Positions 1 through 11,644 of a stretch of 64,000 nt of DNA are shown here, piece by piece. The stretch covers positions 31,192,853 to 31,256,852 of the forward strand of contig OX438742.1 in NCBI GenBank assembly GCA_949316235.1. The letters are read 5' to 3'. Positions within the stretch are counted from its first letter, which is position 1. Each line of letters opens with the position of its first letter. The position numbers and the translations under genes are program-made. The DNA comes from Oegoconia quadripuncta. Taxonomy: Eukaryota > Arthropoda > Insecta > Lepidoptera > Autostichidae. The notes under the pieces were generated by a model. The model saw nothing but the letters and a program-made list of their open reading frames with translations. It was not told the DNA's origin and made no database searches.

Positions 1-40
1 ACTGTCAAAGGATCTTGTGACACAGTAGCAGCTTGGTAAG

Positions 41-487
41 TCACATAATCTGGAAACGGTTTTGCTTTCCTTTCACGCAATGGGTACCTCCTGCCCGACG
101 TCTCATTGTCGTAATCTCGCAGTGTATCTTCATCACACTATATGTATATTGATATGCCCACACGTCTTCATCAACCTCAATAACATCAGGAGCTGTTTCT
201 CTCTGCATAACATGACTCTCATCTTGTTCCTGTATGACATTCATATCTGGAACTACTTCCTTTTGAATTGTTTCTGGAACTTCATCCAGTTCCATGACAG
301 CTTCTGTCAACGGAACAGTTTGCTCTACGTCTTTCTTGCTCACGTAATTTTGGTTCTCGAAGAACGCAACATCCCTGCCCTTGTGCAGGTCACCTGTCGC
401 TGGGTTAATTAAGCGGTAGCCTTTCGTTTCTTCGCAGTATCCAACATGTATCAACTCTTTGCTCTTTGGATCCCCCATCCCTTGCAC
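41..487 (-). pseudogene. Copia integrase/RT linker remnant
   Basis: The frame begins in the motif DPKSKELIHVGYCEETKGYRL, continues with GRDVAFFEN, and then an acidic, low-complexity linker. This is the hinge that precedes reverse transcriptase in Copia elements. It overlaps the integrase stretch in another frame, so a frameshift near 470 separates them. Similarity fades after about codon 110, near position 150, where a further frame change is likely. Confidence 0.7.
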
Positions 488-1200
488 CCAAAAGCTTTGA
501 GGTAGCTCAGGTCTACCTTTCTTCTAGTCCACGCCTCTTCTGGCGTCATGTTTTTCACAGCTACGGTAGGGGATCTATTTTTCAAATAGACAGCAGTATT
601 GACTGCCTCAGCCCATACCCGTCTGCATAAACCTGCCTCTTCCAGCATTGTTCTAGCTTTTTCAGTGATAGTTCTGTTAGCTCGTTCTGTCACCTCATTT
701 TGTTCGGGTGTATATTCCACTGTCAGTTGATGACGAATTTCCCTTGTCTTGCAGAACTCATCCATCTGCCTGTTAACAAACTCCTTGCCATTGTCGGATC
801 TGATAATTTTCAGCTTATTTCCAGTTTGACGTTCCGTCATATTCACGAACTCTACAAACTTCTCAAACACCTCTCCCTTGCTTTTCAAGAAGAAAACAAA
901 TGTTTTTCTTGTGAGATCATCAATAAATGTGAGAAAATATCGGTAGCCTCCATACGACTTCTCACTAATAGGATCACACACATCAGTTGCAGCTAACGCC
1001 ACTTCCTGTGAACAGTGTTGTAGCTTATAAACAACATTATCTACAGTACCTGCATGCGAAACTTCACCAGTAACCTTATATCCATCTGCTCTCATTATCT
1101 TAAAGCCGGATTTGTCAAACACAACAACTAGATTTCTACGTACGATTGTACTCACACTCAGTAGATTAGATGCTAATCTGGGTACATATAGGTAATACAT
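451..1200 (-). pseudogene. Copia-type integrase core (broken pol)
   Basis: This 249-codon open stretch matches the integrase part of Copia polyproteins. It starts in the protease-integrase spacer (YVPRLASNLLSVS) and passes the core region GYRYFLTFIDDLTRKTFVF. It holds the second catalytic Asp in IRSDNGKEFVNR and the Glu region as YTPEQNEVTERANRTI; here the usual NG before the Glu-bearing helix is NEV. The conserved TPEEAWTRRK and LKAFGC segments follow. Upstream and downstream parts are in other frames, so no functional protein is made. Confidence 0.85.
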
Positions 1201-1299
1201 GTCTTATTGAAATATCCATTTCCTCATTAACCACATTCCCAACAGCCTCACCAAATACCATTCCACCATTTGCACAAGCTACCTCAACTTGTTTATCTA

Positions 1300-1515
1300 A
1301 AGTTCTTGAAGTCCGTTAACCACTCTCTTCTATTAGTCATATGGTTAGATGCTCCTGAGTCAAGAATCCATTCTCCAGATCCTTGATTGCCTGCAGTTGC
1401 CATCGCCAAAGATGTCAAAGCATTCTTCTTTAGTTTCGGGTTCTTTGGACAATCGTTCGCTTTATGAGGGCCATCACAGATGAAACATTTTATTCGACAT
1501 GATTTGTTCGTGCTT
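1300..1515 (-). pseudogene. Gag zinc knuckle and start of Copia protease
   Basis: The - strand frame reads a basic stretch, then CFICDGPHKANDC, then a linker and WILDSGASNHMTNR. The first is a nucleocapsid knuckle that binds genomic RNA; the second carries the catalytic Asp of the retrotransposon aspartic protease in a DSGA motif. The knuckle spacing is C-X2-C-X3-H-X4-C, one residue shorter than the usual CX2CX4HX4C. The segment is joined to the integrase downstream (leftward) only through a frameshift near 1200. Confidence 0.75.
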
Positions 1516-1620
1516 CTCTGCAGTCGCTTGTCGTTGTGACTTTTAAAATTAGCTTGCAGTGCATTCGTCGCTGTACTAGGACTTGCTTGATACGCATCTG
1601 GATATGATCATCATCTACAT

Positions 1621-4600
1621 AGATACTCCATACTTTTTATTACCTACGCATTAATAAATAAATATTCTATTATAAATCTTATAATTTAGATATAAATATC
1701 TTATACTTAACCACTTGTGCACCCGTCTGTACAAAACACGTATTATTCTGTAATTTTTAGAAGGTTAGTATAATGTATTGCGCGGCCGCTTTTTTATAAC
1801 ATTTTAGATTTGGTCCGGTTACCTTGGTATAAAAACATTATTTTTTTAAATGTCGGCCCTAAGAAACATATGTAACAGCTGTCAGGCACATAACTGTAAA
1901 GTTGAGTTTGTAGGGGTATGTGAATTTAGACAGCTGTCACTTTGCTAGAGAATCTTCTCACCCTAATCTCCGAAATATTCCCATCTTCTATTCTATCGTC
2001 TATTAATTAAAAAGTTTTACACTATATTTTTAGAATGATGGATATATACTGATATTTATTCACCTTGTGGATTGTTAAACCCACCCTGTACATGTATGTT
2101 GTGGTATTTAGATAATTGAATACAAGTATAAGTAGGCAAAGTTTTAATTATAAGTACATATAAGGATCCATCGTAGCTTATTTTAGGTGAAGATATACTA
2201 TATATATTTTACACTATGTGAGTGTCGAACTTAAGTATAGACATTGAGTACTTGTCTCATGTGAAATAATGATGCTTCAAGGATCACAAGGTCAGGAAAA
2301 AAAAGCACCATAAGAAAACCTGACCTTTTTCAAGAACATAAAATCAAATACACAGCCTAAAAAACATATGTACATTTATTTAAGAAAATACAAATGATAT
2401 GATATTTACAAATTAAGAAATACTTATATTAAATCAATCATAACACTTATTAAAATCAAATAATACAAATATCTTAAAACTAATTAAAAAAGTAGATGGC
2501 CTCGTCAGCACTGCCCCTGCAAATCAAAAGTGGATTATTAGTAATCACCAAAACCATGCACAACGATGTAATCTCTCTTTGATAGCATCAACGGCTTTTT
2601 AGAGATGATCTACCCCAGTCTCACACTGGTGCCGCTTTATAGCTGAATATTACATCTTCAAATTTCATTTCAAATCATTGTAATACAGAAAAGATATAAT
2701 AAACTTTAAAACTATTTACAATTGGGGATTCAGAAGTTAACTGAGGGGGATGGGAGGAATGCTATCATTAAAGAGAAGTCAACCTCTTTCTCATACATAC
2801 ATAGGTTTGCTACATTTATCTCAAATGTGAGATAATCCCTATACATAAGGGTTAGTGTGTTATAAACATATTGCTTGTATCCAAATAATAAACTCATGTG
2901 GTATTAGATATAGACAAAATAGTAATCTAATAAACCAGACAAAATAACCAATTTCTTTATGTAGGTCAAGTCTAAATGCAGCTTATTACTTTGTATGAAA
3001 AGTGGTCATACTATTTAAGCATTATGTTCGGTCTGCTCTAATATTCTGAGTTTGTTTATAATCTATAAAAGTTTTTGGTATAAAGTGTTATCGTTTAGAG
3101 GTTGGTTCAATTCTTATAACGCGTCGGTAACCACATGCACTAACCCTTTACGTTCTAATTACTCTCTTCCCGTTTTCATTCATCTTCTTAGAGAGTCGAT
3201 GGTAAAAACATCACTGTCCCATCATGGGCATTCATCACGCTTCCTAAGTCTTCCCAGAGTTATTGGGTGCGCCGGCGACCAAGTCGGGGTGTTAATGTAA
3301 GACGGGAGTAACGTCTCCCCGTCCCGTCTGAGCAGCGTACACTCGTGTCCTAGGGCCTCAAGGAAAACGGGGTACATGGAGCGTAGCTGAAAAATAAATG
3401 TTTAACTATTTAGTATTTTGTTGTTTGGTTTATGTCGATGATTCTTTAAACACTCTTACTTACCCATTGCAAACGCCAAATGTAAGTTTATATGTATATA
3501 TATGTATAAACAAAGTCCAAAGTAAGCAAAAATGTACTAAATTATCAAACGCTCCAAAAACTGCAACAAACAATAATAATAATATTATCCGTTTTTTTTT
3601 TTCGTTTCAATCTCTCCTCTAGGAGAAGGCAAAGGGATCTAGCCCATAACAGCCATGTCTTATTTCTCTTATTTCTTCAGTTTGTAAGTCAGTCTCAGTC
3701 AAAACAAGTAATACGCATGGACTTTTGAATAATAAGTCCATGGTAATACGTCGTATACTTGGCGTATACAGAGTCTAGTCACGGTCAAGTCATTCTTCAG
3801 AAGTGTCAGAATGCTTTACAAAAGATTTTGGCGGCTTCTTGTGGGAACCCGAAAGCTCCGTTACGCACTTTAATTTACACTTCCCTTCACTTGTACACCA
3901 TCACTAACGTTTGCTGCACAATATTCTGCCAGTATTAAGCTTCAAAAGTCAGAATGCACAAATTATAAGAATTATAAAGAAAAATGCTACTTCACTACGA
4001 CATTTTCAATTACAACTTAGGAAATGTCGAAATCTAACAATTAGCTTTTTTAATTCAATTGATAAATAAAATATAAATTAAGTATCTCCACACTATTGCG
4101 TAAAAAGGAACAATTGTGAGTATTGAATATGTGAGTGTTGCTAGTTAAGGATTTTTTTTTTACTTTAACGTATTTCATGGTTTATTAATGTTAACATAAT
4201 ACTTTTGGGAAGAAGTATATATTTTTGGATTATCAATGTACTTGTATACAGTCGTTTATAAATAATACACTTATTGTTACGTCGTTTAGAAGTTGGTTCG
4301 TTTGTATTTTTTTCGAATGGTAACTCGATATACATTATCCCCTCCTAAATTTACTTCTAGGAGCTTACTTGGTACCAAATTTGCGGTCGACCGCAAGCGA
4401 GCTAACCGTTAAACTTTAAGGTTGAACCTTAAACATTTCTTACGTGGTACGCCTGAGCCTGCAGCCGCGATGCGGTCACAGCAAACTTCTGCGCCACGAC
4501 ATCAATAATCAAAATAATACTGTACTTGACTGTGCCTTACTTCGATTAACAATTTACAACTCGAAGGCGCATTAATTCCATGTTTTTGTAACCAACTTAT

Positions 4601-4845
4601 CAGCCGCACGTATAATATATTCACCAGGCCTAGCATAAGCAAATTCAATATAATTTATCGTGCATGGCAAAGCTCTTCTGCCAATAGCAATGCTGGTTTT
4701 GTCTACCGTGGACATAACCGAGCCACGCTAATGACAGACACGCCTTGTAGCGCGCGAGAAATTATGTCGAGTTTAATTATGCTAGATATATGCTAGAGAG
4801 GACTGGTTAAATGAACGAATTACTTGGAAACCCGGGAGAATAAAA
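1621..4845. other. AT-rich stretch without recognisable gene
   Basis: Only short ORFs with no family resemblance are present. A slightly GC-richer patch at 3230-3400 includes a small palindromic run (AAGACGGGAGTAACGTCTCC) but no coding signal I can name. Runs of A or T and short AT repeats dominate. Confidence 0.5.
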
Positions 4846-5640
4846 TGGTACACCGACGGCTCTAAGTCAGGTTGTGACGTTGGCTGTGGAGTATATGGAG
4901 AGCAGCCTAGATTCAAAACTAGGGTACTAAGTAAAAAAATAAAAAAGTACTAGGTAAAAACAAAGTACTAATCTTGGCAAATACGCCTCCATATTCCAAG
5001 CAGAAGTATACTCCATAATAGACTGTGCGGAAATCCTCATAAACGCTACGTCAACCATACCATCTATATCCGCTCGGATAGCCAGGCGGCTCTTTTAGCT
5101 CAAGCCTCAGACAAAACTGTCTCAAGGCTTAACAGGGTCATTCTTCGTTGGGTCCCGGGGCACGCAGGCATCGAAGGCAATGAAAAAGCAGACGAACTAG
5201 GGACTGAGCCTTTGTGTGGTATCTCAAAAAGCCTAATTCGCTTTACCCTAAGGAACCGGTGCACCCAAGCATCTCTCAAACTCTGGACGAACACGCCAGG
5301 TTTAACATACTCCAAAACACTTATCAAAGCCTTCAACAAGAAGGCAGCCGGGGAAGCGCTGGCACCTAGTAGGAACAAATTACGCATTTTCACAAGGGCA
5401 CTAACGGGACACTGCTGTCTGAGCAAATACATGCTCAACATAGGGCTCTGAGAAACAGGGATGTGCAGACTTAGCCTCCTCGCAGAGGAAACACCTGCAC
5501 ATCTGCTGTGTGAATGTGGCCCGCTAAAGCGTAAACGTAATACCTGGGCAGCCACCTATTACACCCGGATGAGATAAAAACCATCGGTGCCAGGAAAATA
5601 ATCCAATTCCTCAGAGAGGCAAACCTGAGTAACGAACTGT
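4846..5640 (+). pseudogene. R1/Jockey-type LINE RNase H and C-terminal remnant
   Basis: Translating in shifting + frames gives the RNase H signature WYTDGSK, then a GCGVYG strand, FQAEVYSI, a region equivalent to IRSDSQAALLA (around 5065-5105) and RWVPGHAGIEGNEKADELG (around 5143-5200). This is followed by a C-terminal segment with a CRLSLLAEETPAHLLCEC-like motif (around 5464-5517). That domain order is typical of the 3' end of R1/Jockey-clade non-LTR retrotransposons, where RNase H degrades the RNA template. At least three frame changes and stops show it is dead. Confidence 0.8.
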
Positions 5641-5747
5641 AGGTTAGTGGTGATCACAATAGATCGGCAACGGTCGCAGTGATACAGGTCTCCGATGACC
5701 TGCAACAGCCACACATACAACCAATACCAATTACACAATTCTTTAAT

Positions 5748-5930
5748 CTATCGTTCGAAGTCACACGTATTACGCAAAGAAAGCATTTCTACTACGTTGA
5801 TTCTGCTTTTATGCTTCTGCCATACCCAACATTCGCTCCCATACATCAGCGTAGGTAGCAACACGTCATTGTCGATCGCTTTTGAATGACAGCACGCAAC
5901 AGATGCACCAAATGGTTGCTTTTTTTGCAA
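5748..5930 (-). pseudogene. RTE-like LINE reverse transcriptase scrap
   Basis: The - frame contains [20 protein letters not shown] followed by NVVEMLSLRN. This is the conserved thumb-region motif of lepidopteran endonuclease/reverse-transcriptase LINEs. The same motif ([11 protein letters not shown]) recurs in the longer copy at 59878-60655. Only about 60 codons survive. Confidence 0.75.
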
Positions 5931-7181
5931 ACAAAAAGATTTTGCATACTCTTCAAGCGGAAACGGCGGCGACGCGGCGCAGGGATCAGCAGGCTAAAGA
6001 CCATGAGACTCGGATAGACTTACACTCGATGATCCTGTCGCCCTACGCACATCGCTGTGGGCGATGTCGGTACGACTACACTACATACCCTTGTACTCAT
6101 CATCATTCTTATGATACCAATTGTCTCACGATTGCATCGTGTACAGACGGGCGAGGATTGCCTTTATCAGATACTTACATTATTACATCACTTAATATTA
6201 AATATTGAACTAAAGTTACATACCTACTTCTTACAAACTTTTATGTACACTCACCACAAAGTGATAATCAAAGATGACGCCAAGAAGCTACAACACAGTG
6301 TTGCCAATTATTGAGTTGGCATTTCTTCATATTATTTACAATTTATTTACAGGACAACCGACAACCGTATTTATTCCTTCATTACTATCGTATTCGCCAT
6401 TATTAGAATTTATAAATTTGAGCGGTATGATTGGTTAAAGACATCAGCATTTTTGGGTCAGTGTTTTGTAACTTAATAGAAGGTACACCTAAAAAAAGAA
6501 TACAGAACCTCCTCGTTTTTTGAAGTCGGTTAAAAAGATTGTAGTAAAGACTATCGATTTGGCGATTCAAAAGAATTTTTGGATCAATAATGTAGCAATA
6601 AGAAATATTTGAAAATATCGCAGTAAGAAGACATTTTGGTTTACGAACGGGTCCAAAAAAAAATACTTTGACAAATGACATGTGACAACTGACATTTTTA
6701 ACTGCGAGGTTATTTGAAGAAGGATTTATCCTTAAACATTTAAACGGTATTTGTAAACATAAGAACGAACAGGTCACATGAAATGCATTCTCGTAAGACG
6801 AGCTACACGAAATGACAGCGAAATTGATAGCAGAGAGAAAAAAAACATTATTTTCTCTGGACTAGCATCTCTTCCCCATGCGTGAGAATGGTCAAATCTC
6901 TAGTCAAAGGGTCTCAAAGAGAAATATTTGGTCTGTTACTGTTGATAAAATCTGATCAGTTTGTACTCTATACCACAGAAGTATGTGTATGTGTGCTCAC
7001 TGGTATACTCATATTACCAACGTTCGTTCTTAGTAGAACAAGTGGCCTAAGTATATTTTATTTTTAAGCTTTTCTTACGAAACTATTGTGTATTGGTCTA
7101 AATAAAAATTCGAAAATTATAAAACTTGTTTTAATCCTAAATCCTTAGATCTTTATTAGCTGCTACCTATTCTTAGTTTTA
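5931..7181. other. No gene recognised; dispersed repeat scraps
   Basis: A small piece at about 6507-6535 (CCTCCTCGTTTTTTGAAGTC) looks like a terminal fragment I associate from memory with dispersed lepidopteran repeats. The remaining ORFs show no recognisable motif. Confidence 0.4.
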
Positions 7182-7278
7182 CTCACAATTGGCTTAGTTT
7201 GCAAACATTTCTAAATATCCATTTACTTACATTTATAAGAAAAGATTGGATATGTTTGCAAACTGAGTCATCTGTGAG
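7182..7278. repeat. Small inverted-repeat element (MITE-like)
   Basis: The left end CTCACAATTGGCTTAGTTTG and the reverse complement of the right end, CTCACAGATGACTCAGTTTG, match over about 27 bases including the shared GCAAACAT. The two arms enclose a short AT-rich centre. No clear target duplication was found. Confidence 0.5.
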
Positions 7279-8109
7279 AAGAAAGGTTTTATTTTTCACT
7301 ATAGAATACTCTAATGCATCCTAAGTACATATAGCACAATTAGTACCACCCGCCTAATACCAGAGGGCCGATCGAGTCCATTTTGACCTCTGACACAGAA
7401 TAGGTAATAGTGCCTCTGAGGAGAGATTTTCACAGTAGAGACGGGCCTTCTTTTCCGGATGTATTATTCTACTCTTTGGACGAAAATATGGTAGTCAGTG
7501 TTGCCAGCATATAATTTCATAGGCCCCCAAACCATATTTCAAACCAGGTTTTGTTCTTTTCTAAAGTCCTAAATATGTGTGTTACACGTCTGTTAAAATA
7601 AGAGTTCAAGACTATATTTATTAATTTCAGTGACAACAAACTGGTACACAGATGTATGGATCTGTGCGGTTGTCTTTTGACAGTTATGATACTGCCGCAT
7701 TTATTGGTATTAATTGATTTCCATTATCAAAACATTAAAACAACAATGAATTAAAGTAATGCATTGCTTTACAGCGAAAAATTGGATGCTATCATCTACA
7801 TAAATATTCTTGCGTCTTTTCACGTTGTCTAGTGAGATTTTTTCAATCATTTATTTTTTCTTCTGGAAAACGCCTCATTGGATAACGAAAATTTAAGTAA
7901 TTAAACCATTAGCAAGTTTATTATTATACATTTACTTCTCTGAGACATTTATATACACCGCTTTTTATAAGTTGTGGGTTGGTTGTTTGGGGTATATATT
8001 AGAATCGACCCCTATATTCCAAGCCAAAAAAGTCATAGACTAAGGTGAATAGGAGGAATAAAATTCCGCCAATGGGAATAAGAGGTGAAACATTTAACAG
8101 CCAATAGGA
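7279..8109. other. No gene recognised
   Basis: AT-rich sequence with no ORF carrying a known motif. It leads directly into the repeat block that follows. Confidence 0.4.
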
Positions 8110-8520
8110 AGAGGTCACGTGATAGTGGTCTTGGATTATCGGGTCGTACATTATCGGGCTGTACAATATCGACACGGGCAATAATCCACGACCATGTACT
8201 TCAAGTATTGGTTGCGCATTATTGGCTGTACATTATCGCCCCGAACAAAAAATGCTCAGCCAGGAATGCACAGCCCAATAATGTACGACCCGATAATTCG
8301 AGTCAGTGACTGGTCGCGAATTATTGGGTCGTACATTATTTGGCTTCCAATTATTGGCTGTACATTCCCGGGCCGGGCATTCCCGGTACGGGGTGATAAA
8401 CCGAAGCCAGTGAGGAATGTCCGACCCGATAATTCAAGTACATGGTCGCCGATTATTGGCTGTACAATATCAGGCTGTGCATTACTGGTTGTGCGTTCCT
8501 TGGTCGTGCATTATACGGAC
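8110..8520. repeat. Block of degenerate 15-25 bp repeats in both orientations
   Basis: Variants of ATTATTGGGTCGTACATTAT, ATTATTGGCTGTACATT and the complementary CCCAATAATGTACGACCCG recur many times in both orientations over about 400 bp. Small ORFs across it repeat the same peptides, which is a by-product of the repeats. It looks like a locally expanded, shuffled motif rather than a clean tandem satellite. A T11 run and a GC-rich patch (GCGCAGCGCAGACGG) follow directly. Confidence 0.75.
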
Positions 8521-9489
8521 TCAATAGGTACATACAATTACAATATGGCCGACCAGACGCTGTTTTTTTTTTTTGCGCAGCGCAGACGGAGGAAATCTTG
8601 TAGGTAGGTACTATTGATTTCGACACAGCGCAGCGCAGGCAGCGGCCTACGCCGCCGGCGACCACTATACGGTAAAACCACCATGCACCAGTTCTGCAGG
8701 TCTCGCTAGGTTGATATTTCAGGTAGCATATCGCAAGCCCTGCTTACATTGGGTAATAACGCTCTTTTCATTTCATACGGTCACAGGGTACCTAATGACG
8801 GTAGGTACACACTCTAAGTGACGGTTGAACTTCTCGTGTCTCCAATCATTGCTCCAGTCATGCTCGAAACTCTCTGTCTGTCAAAGTTACGGTGTTACCA
8901 GTCCAAAATTATGGTGGGTATATCGTAAAAAATTTACGTTAAATTGGTATATAGTATGTGTGGCTGTTGCAGGTCGTGGAGACCTTAGATTATGTACTCA
9001 TCGGTATCGTCATCGATTACGCTGACCAATTAGAAACCGTCCTACTGCCGAGCGAGCGATGAACCAACCAATCACATGTCAGAAAGTAACCGATGACGAT
9101 GTCGTTTGAGATTGCCGGCCAGCGACGACGCCAGACATTCATAGTGCTTGTCTTGCCTTTGTCATAATTTACCCGAAAACCTTAATTTACAGAGAGCCTG
9201 ACATAATCCTAAGAGACGGCGAAAAAAAATCAAAATTGATAGAGACATCGGTTCCGAATACATTTTCCTTGCTTTTGGAGTCGAAACCTTAGGTCGTTTT
9301 CTTTAATATTAATGGCGCCGGGCGCTCTTAAATTTTTTTTTAATATTTCAAAGCGCTTAGTCAATGTCACTGGTGACCCGAGAGCTGGTTGTTTACTCGC
9401 TCAACGCTTAAGTATCTGCATCCAGCGAGGAAACCTTACCACGCGGCCCCAATTTTTTACATTTGTTCTAGTTTATATATTTTTTTAAT
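8521..9489. other. No gene recognised
   Basis: Mixed-composition sequence with a GC-richer patch around 8570-8670 and 9000-9140, but no continuous reading frame or known motif. Confidence 0.4.
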
Positions 9490-9825
9490 TTTTTTTTATG
9501 CACACCGGGTGGGTACTTGACCTCAATCACACCTGATGTTAAGTGAAGTGAGGTCGAAGGTGGAAGCGTACTGACCCGGAAACCCCAACACATTTGGGGG
9601 ACTGGCTATCTTATCTCTGACAACCGGAACACAACAATGTTATTAACATTGCTGGTTGGCGGCAGATTTAGATAAGATGCTGGTAGCTAGCCAAGCGGAC
9701 ACTTAGAAATGCCCTACCACCAACCAAACCGAGTACTTAAACATGTATGTACCCCGCTGGGGATCGAACCCGCGATCTCCGAATCGTGAACCCAATGTTG
9801 TTTATATTGGGCCACGGAGGCGGAT
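9490..9825 (-). mobile_element. tRNA-derived SINE
   Basis: On the - strand the head reads CCTCCGTGGCCCAATATAAAC and then GCGGGTTCGATCCCC (about 9755-9770 on +). These resemble the A and B boxes of an internal RNA polymerase III promoter. The tail, GGTTTCCGGGTCAGTACGCT and onward, ends in an A-rich run (T-rich on + at 9480-9498). The tail is shared with copies at 17500-17580 and 18940-19030. Boundaries are approximate. Confidence 0.75.
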
Positions 9826-10009
9826 AAAATAAAATTCCATCTCTTTGGTTATAAACTGACATTTGTAAACGTCACCACATACAACTATCGCTCATTCACA
9901 AGGCAGACTCCTCAATGTACAACGAAGAAAACACTTAGGCCCGTATTTAATAAATCGTTGATTGACATGGCCTCAAGTTGACGCTTGAGAATCTGTTGCA
10001 TATTTAAAC

Positions 10010-10191
10010 TGTTGAAGCTGGCCGCATTAAATGTTTTAGAAGAGTTTTTATACGTCATATTAATGTTTTTGAAAATCTATCTGTCGTCTCTCGTATATCT
10101 GTCTGTTCTGAAGTTTTTGTTTGTTTCTTATTAAATTATTATTTATTTCCTAAACTCTCAGTTATTCCACTGAATATCGTTTACTCTAATA
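10010..10191 (+). repeat. 5' LTR of the Copia element
   Basis: It begins TGTTGAAGCTGGCCGC and ends TCTAATA. Compared with the 3' LTR it has 16 additional bases in the stretch AGTTTTTGTTTGTTTCTTAT. The TG start is canonical; the end is TA rather than CA. Confidence 0.93.
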
Positions 10192-10206
10192 GGTTATGGT
10201 CCTCAG
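10192..10206 (+). other. Primer binding site, half-tRNA type
   Basis: GGTTATGGTCCTCAG directly follows the 5' LTR. It resembles the primer site of Drosophila copia (GGTTATGGGCCCAG), which pairs with the anticodon-stem region of initiator tRNA-Met rather than with a tRNA 3' end. I infer the same internal-fragment priming here. Confidence 0.75.
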
Positions 10207-10217
10207 CATTTAGTAAC

Positions 10218-11246
10218 ATGGAGTTTTTAACATCCAAAGTGCAAATTGGCTTCTTAGAAGGAAAAGCAAATTGGGTGACGTGGAAGTATAAAATTTTAAT
10301 TTTACTACGTAGTATACAAGGTGCTACGGCGGTAGTAGAAGGGAAACTCACCAGACCAGAAGTAAGTGTCAATGAAGCAGGTGACGCTAACGTCAGTGCG
10401 CGATACAATTTGGAACTAGCCAATTTTATCAAAGCAGACACCAGCGCTCTTCTTTTGATTACTTCTAATTTGAACGAAGATATTTTATGTAAAGTTATGA
10501 GATATACGACAGCTCGTGACGTATGGCTGGAGCTGCACAGATTATTTGATGGTTCGTGCGAAGATAGAGCGTACAACTTATGTATGAGTTTCTTCAATTA
10601 CAAAAGAGATACTTCTGACGATGTAGCGACTCATATGTCTAAATTGAAGAATATAATGGACCGGGTTAAATTAAAAATTAAAGAATTTTCGAAAGACAAC
10701 AAGGAGCTACCTGATTTGATGTTGATTTGCAAAATTTTGGATACTCTTGGTGAAGAATATTTTTCATTTAGAAGCAGTTGGCTCTTAATCCCGAAGGCAC
10801 AAAGAACTATTGAGAATTTAACCAGCCATTTATGTGCTTATGAGAGAGCTTTATCCAGTAAAACTGAAACTGAGAATGTAGCTCTAAACACGATGGCACT
10901 GAATCCTATTCACAAGAAAGTGAAAGATAAGAAGTTATGTTGCAATTACTGTTCTGAAATGGGTTACCGTGTCAGGAATTGTAAGAAGTGGATTCGAGAC
11001 GGCAAACCACCCAAAAGCAGTAATACGCCTTCAACTTCCACGAGTCAAGGAGCGAACTTGGCTTTGATGACTGTTGATACGATACAGTCGAATACAGCAG
11101 TTTTCTCACCAACATGCGACAGGGAGAATTGGTACGTCGATAATGGAGCAACCAGTCATATTACCAATCGGAGTGATCTGTTCCAATCATTCGAAAGTTT
11201 TAATGAGAAGTATACAGTTACAACTGCGAATGGAAACCAATTATAG
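10218..11246 (+). pseudogene. Copia gag and start of protease
   Basis: The 342-codon frame opens with MEFLTSKVQIGFLEGKANWV, a Copia Gag start (UBN2-like capsid region). It has a knuckle-like stretch around residues 240-253 (CCNYCSEMGYRVRNC) and ends in the protease. The protease active site reads WYVDNGATSHIT, with Asn where Ser or Thr is usual after the Asp. In the knuckle the metal-binding His is replaced by Tyr. The frame stops at TAG just after NGNQL; the polyprotein continues in another frame from about 11245, indicating a single-base change. Confidence 0.85.
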
Positions 11247-11644
11247 CCAAAGGTAAGGGTTGTATACTTATAAACGCAAATGTAAATGGAAAGACAAAAC
11301 CAATTCTTCTACAAGATGTGTGGTATGTTCCAACGATACAAAAGAATTTATTCTCAGTTTTAGCTGCTCATGATAAAAATTTATGCAGCATATTCTCATC
11401 GAAGATGAACGAATGCAGCTTTATGATCGATGGAGAGATCAAATTGAAAGGCAAACGTCATCATAAGGGTGGACTATACAAATTAGATGTTAAGAATGTC
11501 CAACCTGAGAATCCTGCAGAGATTTACATGACATCCTCTATCCAGCTATACCATGAAAGACTTGGCCATCAAAACGTGAGGCATGTCAGAGATTTCGTGA
11601 AGCGAGAGCTAGGGATAGATTCATATAGAGAAGGAGATTTGTGA
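11245..11644 (+). pseudogene. Copia protease end and integrase zinc-binding region
   Basis: The frame continues the polyprotein with IAKGKG, the protease-integrase spacer QDVWYVPTIQKNLFSV and the His pair of the integrase HHCC finger (YHERLGHQNVRHV). The Cys pair (CEGCVYGKAH) falls in the next frame because of a shift near 11636, where the stop TGA appears. The intact finger would help integrase multimerise and bind LTR ends. Confidence 0.85.

Larger units (their letters stand above)
1..1620 (-). mobile_element. Copia-type retrotransposon fragment, cut by the left edge
   Basis: Read on the - strand, the order is CCHC-like knuckle, protease DSGA motif, integrase, then the integrase-RT linker, which is the Copia (Ty1/copia, PR-IN-RT) order. 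Reverse transcriptase and RNase H would lie left of position 1. The frame breaks near 1200, near 470 and near 120, so this is a dead copy. I see no LTR or target duplication within the window; the right boundary near 1620 is set only by where recognisable coding ends. Confidence 0.85.

Noticed and set aside
8085..8665. ORFs of 60-137 codons
   Set aside because: Products of the degenerate repeat block; both strands give similar repeated peptides.
9740..9825. tRNA gene (B box GGGTTCGATCCCC on the - strand)
   Set aside because: No complete cloverleaf, and it is continuous with a SINE body and A-rich tail.
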